A stretch of 64,000 nucleotides of DNA from Paracentrotus lividus (taxonomy: Eukaryota > Echinodermata > Echinoidea > Camarodonta > Echinidae). Below are positions 60,801-64,000 of the stretch, piece by piece (the stretch's first letter is position 1; every line of letters begins with the position of its first letter). The translations under genes were made by a program, and so were the position numbers. The stretch lies in assembly GCA_940671915.1 (NCBI GenBank), contig CALNVZ010002100.1, positions 16,719,275 to 16,783,274 on the forward strand. The letters run 5' to 3'. The notes beneath the pieces are model-generated. The model had not been told where the DNA came from, did no database searches, and saw only the letters and a program-made list of their open reading frames with translations.

Positions 60801-63800
60801 TGTCTTTCAGTGTCACGTTAAGTGAACGTTCCGACTTTGACTACCCACATCACATACATATATACCTTCAGCTTTGTCCTGCCTCATCTGAATTTTAATT
60901 CATTTCGCCATGACAACCATGGGGTAGGTCGATTTGACCTCGACCTGTCGGTCATCCGCCTATATTCTTGCTTTTTTCTTCCGGTAGGAGGATAATTCTC
61001 GTCAACCTCTTTATTGCGATGCATTGGATGGGAAATTGTTACACCTACCTGCAATTTTTGTCCGCACTTCGGTTGATTATTAGATGCAAGTGATTGGGGA
61101 GATGACAGACTTTGGGTTTTTTATATTTAAGAAGAAACGGTGCATGTCTGTACAGTTCTTAAGTTGAGTCGTTATCTGAAGAGCGATACGTTGAGGCATT
61201 ATTTGGTTAGTTTCGACCAGCAATCTGTTTAGATCCAAACACCTGTAGGTCATGCCATGCTGATACATAGGACACAGAATATGCACGTTTAGGTGATATT
61301 GTGATTTTCATCATTACATGAATACCTCTTGGAAACCTTTTCTGCTGCCTAATTACCGCTAAGTGGGTAATTCTTAATGACTCCATACTCAAGCATCGAT
61401 ATTCCTTAATCCCAGTGGCAAACTTACAATCCATATCGCGACTCACTAGGACACTCTCCTTCAGTGGGATGGGGTGTTTCTCCAAGTCTTCGCATCAAAC
61501 CGTTATTAGAACTCTACTATAGTCAACTCTTTCGGACTTTCAGGTGTCATATGCTCAACTTTTTTTTTTAAAGGATTTGTAACATGTATGGCTAGGTCAT
61601 AGGTTGGGGGAGCTTTCCGAATGGGGTAATCAGCCAATCCGCAATGAGCTAGCGTTCGCGTATGTACATTTTCCTTTGTTACCGTTTACTGGAAGCCCCA
61701 CCCAGCTGCTGCACAAGACAAACATTACCGGAACCGAATTCGTCTTTTATGCACAATTGGACAGTTCTTGGTGTGGTGCCATCATTAAATCAACATTTCT
61801 TAATCAATTTCTAGCGTGTGAGCACGAAGGAAACTGATCCCCTCGAATTGCTAAAGTCATGTGTGTAAATCATCTCAATATAGAACCAACCCATTAAGTT
61901 TCTAGTTAGGCCAACAGTTGCCCCAAAAGGTTGTTATAATCATGGCTGTTTTAATTTTTTGTATGTGTTTGTAGGGGGAATAAATTACGATTGACTTAAT
62001 TTACAAATCACTAACTAGGAATTTTGGAACAAAATAAAAGTTTTCCTTAATTTTAGCTGATATAGATTGTTTTAGAGCTTTTGGACATTTGATCAATTAC
62101 GACACATTTTTTTTGTTATGGAGTCATGTGTCTCTGAATTATGATAAGTAATCATAACATTGTCTTCCTCGACATAAGGAAACTACTGTTTTTTCTGTGA
62201 GTGCTGTTATCCATTTTTTAAAGGAAAATAGGAAACAAAAAAGATTTGGGCACTGACATTTAAGGTTAATGTGTTCAATTTTAGTTTGCATACTTACTAG
62301 AGCCTTGTCTCTCAATTCATGCATTGCAAAGACTAAGGCCAAAGTTCTCTTGAACTTACGTAGTTCCTAGTTGTCTCGCATGACTATCCCACGGTGCCAG
62401 ATTGCTTTGTTCCCACAGAATAAATGCTATTAGTTATCATGTTATGCGGCGTATTTATATTAGGTTATTTTCTTTGTTTACAATTTTTTTTCATACACCT
62501 TTCAATACATTACTCATCCAGCGCTCTTTGACAGCAACTATATGTAAGAATTTTTATTTTTATCTCGGTGATTAGTTAAATTTAAGTTATTTATAAGGTG
62601 CAAATATCCTTGTTGCATCATGATTATTTCAACCGTGTGTTATTTTTTCACACTCTTTTGTATTAAAAACTTATAGTTTATCATCTATTACTTTAATCTT
62701 TATGTACCAGAATATTATGCGCCCAATGAAAAAAATTCTGTGTCGATTTACGATGTTTAAGGGTCTCCATCCCATTGCGCTTATAAGGTGGTTTGTCGTG
62801 TTATCGCCTCTTCTTGTCTACCAAACCCAAAGGTTGGGGTTTGTTTGTTTTTTATTTTTTTTTATTTGTTTACTATTTCAATATATGTTTCTTTCCTTAT
62901 TAGTATATGATTATAGATAGCAATTATAACTGCCTTTTCTTTCATATCTAATTATCTATCATTACTTGTCCTCTTGTTTATTTGAGAGTTTGCTTTTAGA
63001 CGGGAGCTGTTTATCGACTTGAAGATAATAACTTCTATGAGTACCCGTTTACTGTTACATCTGAAAGATACAGAAATAGAGGTGGAGAAATAGAGCGCGT
63101 TTGAGTGGGACAGTGGGTTGAAAAAGAGTTAACGACATAAGGAATATATAGAGGAAGCAATTAGTGACGAAACTACAACTATTGACTTGAGACAACGAAA
63201 ACAGTCATGCATTGCCTTAAACTTTGTGTGTTACGAGATTAGGTTTTGACTGATATGATAAGTAGGAATGTTTTAGCGTCTAACTCTCGTTACTTGGGGC
63301 AAAGTTATAGCTGGTCATGTCAGCTTGCATTGGTAGATTATATCATCTAGCTATTCCTAAGTGGTATTAGCCATCGAGGTAAGCTCTCCTCAAATTTGAT
63401 GTGCCTAATTGGTATTTATCTCCATTGAGTTTTTCTTTCTCCCAATTTAAGCAGTATTTTCTCATACGTAGTATAAACTATCGTCCACCTGCTATATTGT
63501 AAGAGTCCTTAATAGGCAATTTTTTTTTATTATTTAGCATCCTTGACATCCTTCCAGTTGCCCAATTGGCGTCTTTCTCTAAGCTGTCTAAATATTTAAT
63601 GGTTTTGGGTAGCAGGTGACGTCCTTGTTCCAATATTTAAGTGACTGGCTCATACTAATGAATATTTTAAATCTACCAAATGAGTTAGACATGTGAAAAG
63701 CCATTGTTTGATATTTTATTAGTTATAGCAATGGTGCGTTTAATACTTTATGTGTAGTAACTTTACAAATAGTGTCTTTTATGTACTGTATAATTAAAAA

Positions 63801-64000
63801 AAAAAAGCCATTAAAATATCTCAATATTTCAGAATGTTAGTAAGCTGTATGGGAGAGATTCTTGGATGCCACTTACTCAAAGATGAGTCACCTTACATGG
63901 TCTGCTCTCTGCTCTGGTGTGCTGACATCGGGCACTGCAGGCTCAAGTGATGGTACGGTATACTGGATTTTCTAATCCCCTCCTATCATCCTGGAGAAGG

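Larger units (their letters stand above)
52049..64000 (+). other. Downstream intron of the plus-strand gene, mostly unexplained
   Basis: Starts at the exon 4 donor. It holds the fold-back element at 52575-53635, a tRNA-like element and then, from about 54.2 kb, nearly 10 kb in which I see no exon, no long repeat and few of the TACATGTA words common to the left. Small tracts: TAG-rich 57690-57835 and poly(C) near 57877. Confidence 0.45.

Noticed and set aside
63833..63990. Possible exon at the right end, after the acceptor TATTTCAG at 63832
   Set aside because: Two frames look partly coding. One gives SSDGTVYW, resembling a WD40 strand; another gives GEILGCHLLKDESPYMVC. Neither continues cleanly from the phase-0 donor at 52049, and both hit stops near the edge. 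The sequence beyond 64000 is needed.

Overview
The window is eukaryotic nuclear DNA from a marine deuterostome, most likely a sea urchin or related echinoderm. This is an inference from four things: short exons in long AT-rich introns; frequent TACATGTACATGTA-type words; tRNA-derived SINE heads; and many small fold-back elements. There is no operon-like gene packing, rRNA, CRISPR array or intact transposase. A 329-base assembly gap lies at 16049-16377.

Left part, 1-10.8 kb: a minus-strand gene starts at 9810 and runs off the left edge. I rebuilt 12 coding exons (about 861 codons). Each has GT/AG boundaries and every junction phase fits. The protein resembles the cilia/flagella-associated protein CFAP92 (KIAA1257, with a DUF4550 region). 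This was recognised from memory, not by a search. Exon 7 is preceded in the same open frame by a diverged second copy of its first part, which looks like a tandem exon duplication with a choice of 3' splice sites.

Middle, 10.8-14.9 kb: the stretch between the two divergent genes. It holds a low-complexity tract (11.6-12.65 kb), a possible non-coding first exon ending at 12988, a polypurine GGA tract and a GC-richer, regulatory-looking segment at 13.76-14.21 kb.

Right part, 14.9-64 kb: a plus-strand gene with its start codon at 14885 and very long introns. Four coding exons are supported: 14885-15199, 22324-22416, 26623-26724 and 51914-52048. All internal junctions are phase 0. I do not recognise the protein. 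Its third exon encodes an amphipathic helix that fits the AKAP consensus for binding the RII subunit of PKA. The gene continues beyond 64 kb.

The introns are full of non-autonomous repeats. The most notable is a 2.2-kb TA-flanked fold-back element (34048-36262). Nested inside it is a hairpin-headed element with a (GTCC)n tract and about seven 145-bp tandem units, several carrying perfect DR1 nuclear-receptor sites. Other fold-back elements include 23605-24476, 42720-43348 (7-bp target duplication), 48441-48953 (TTA target duplication, Harbinger-like) and 52575-53635. Scattered GC-richer islands of 150-300 bp in the introns are candidate cis-regulatory modules.
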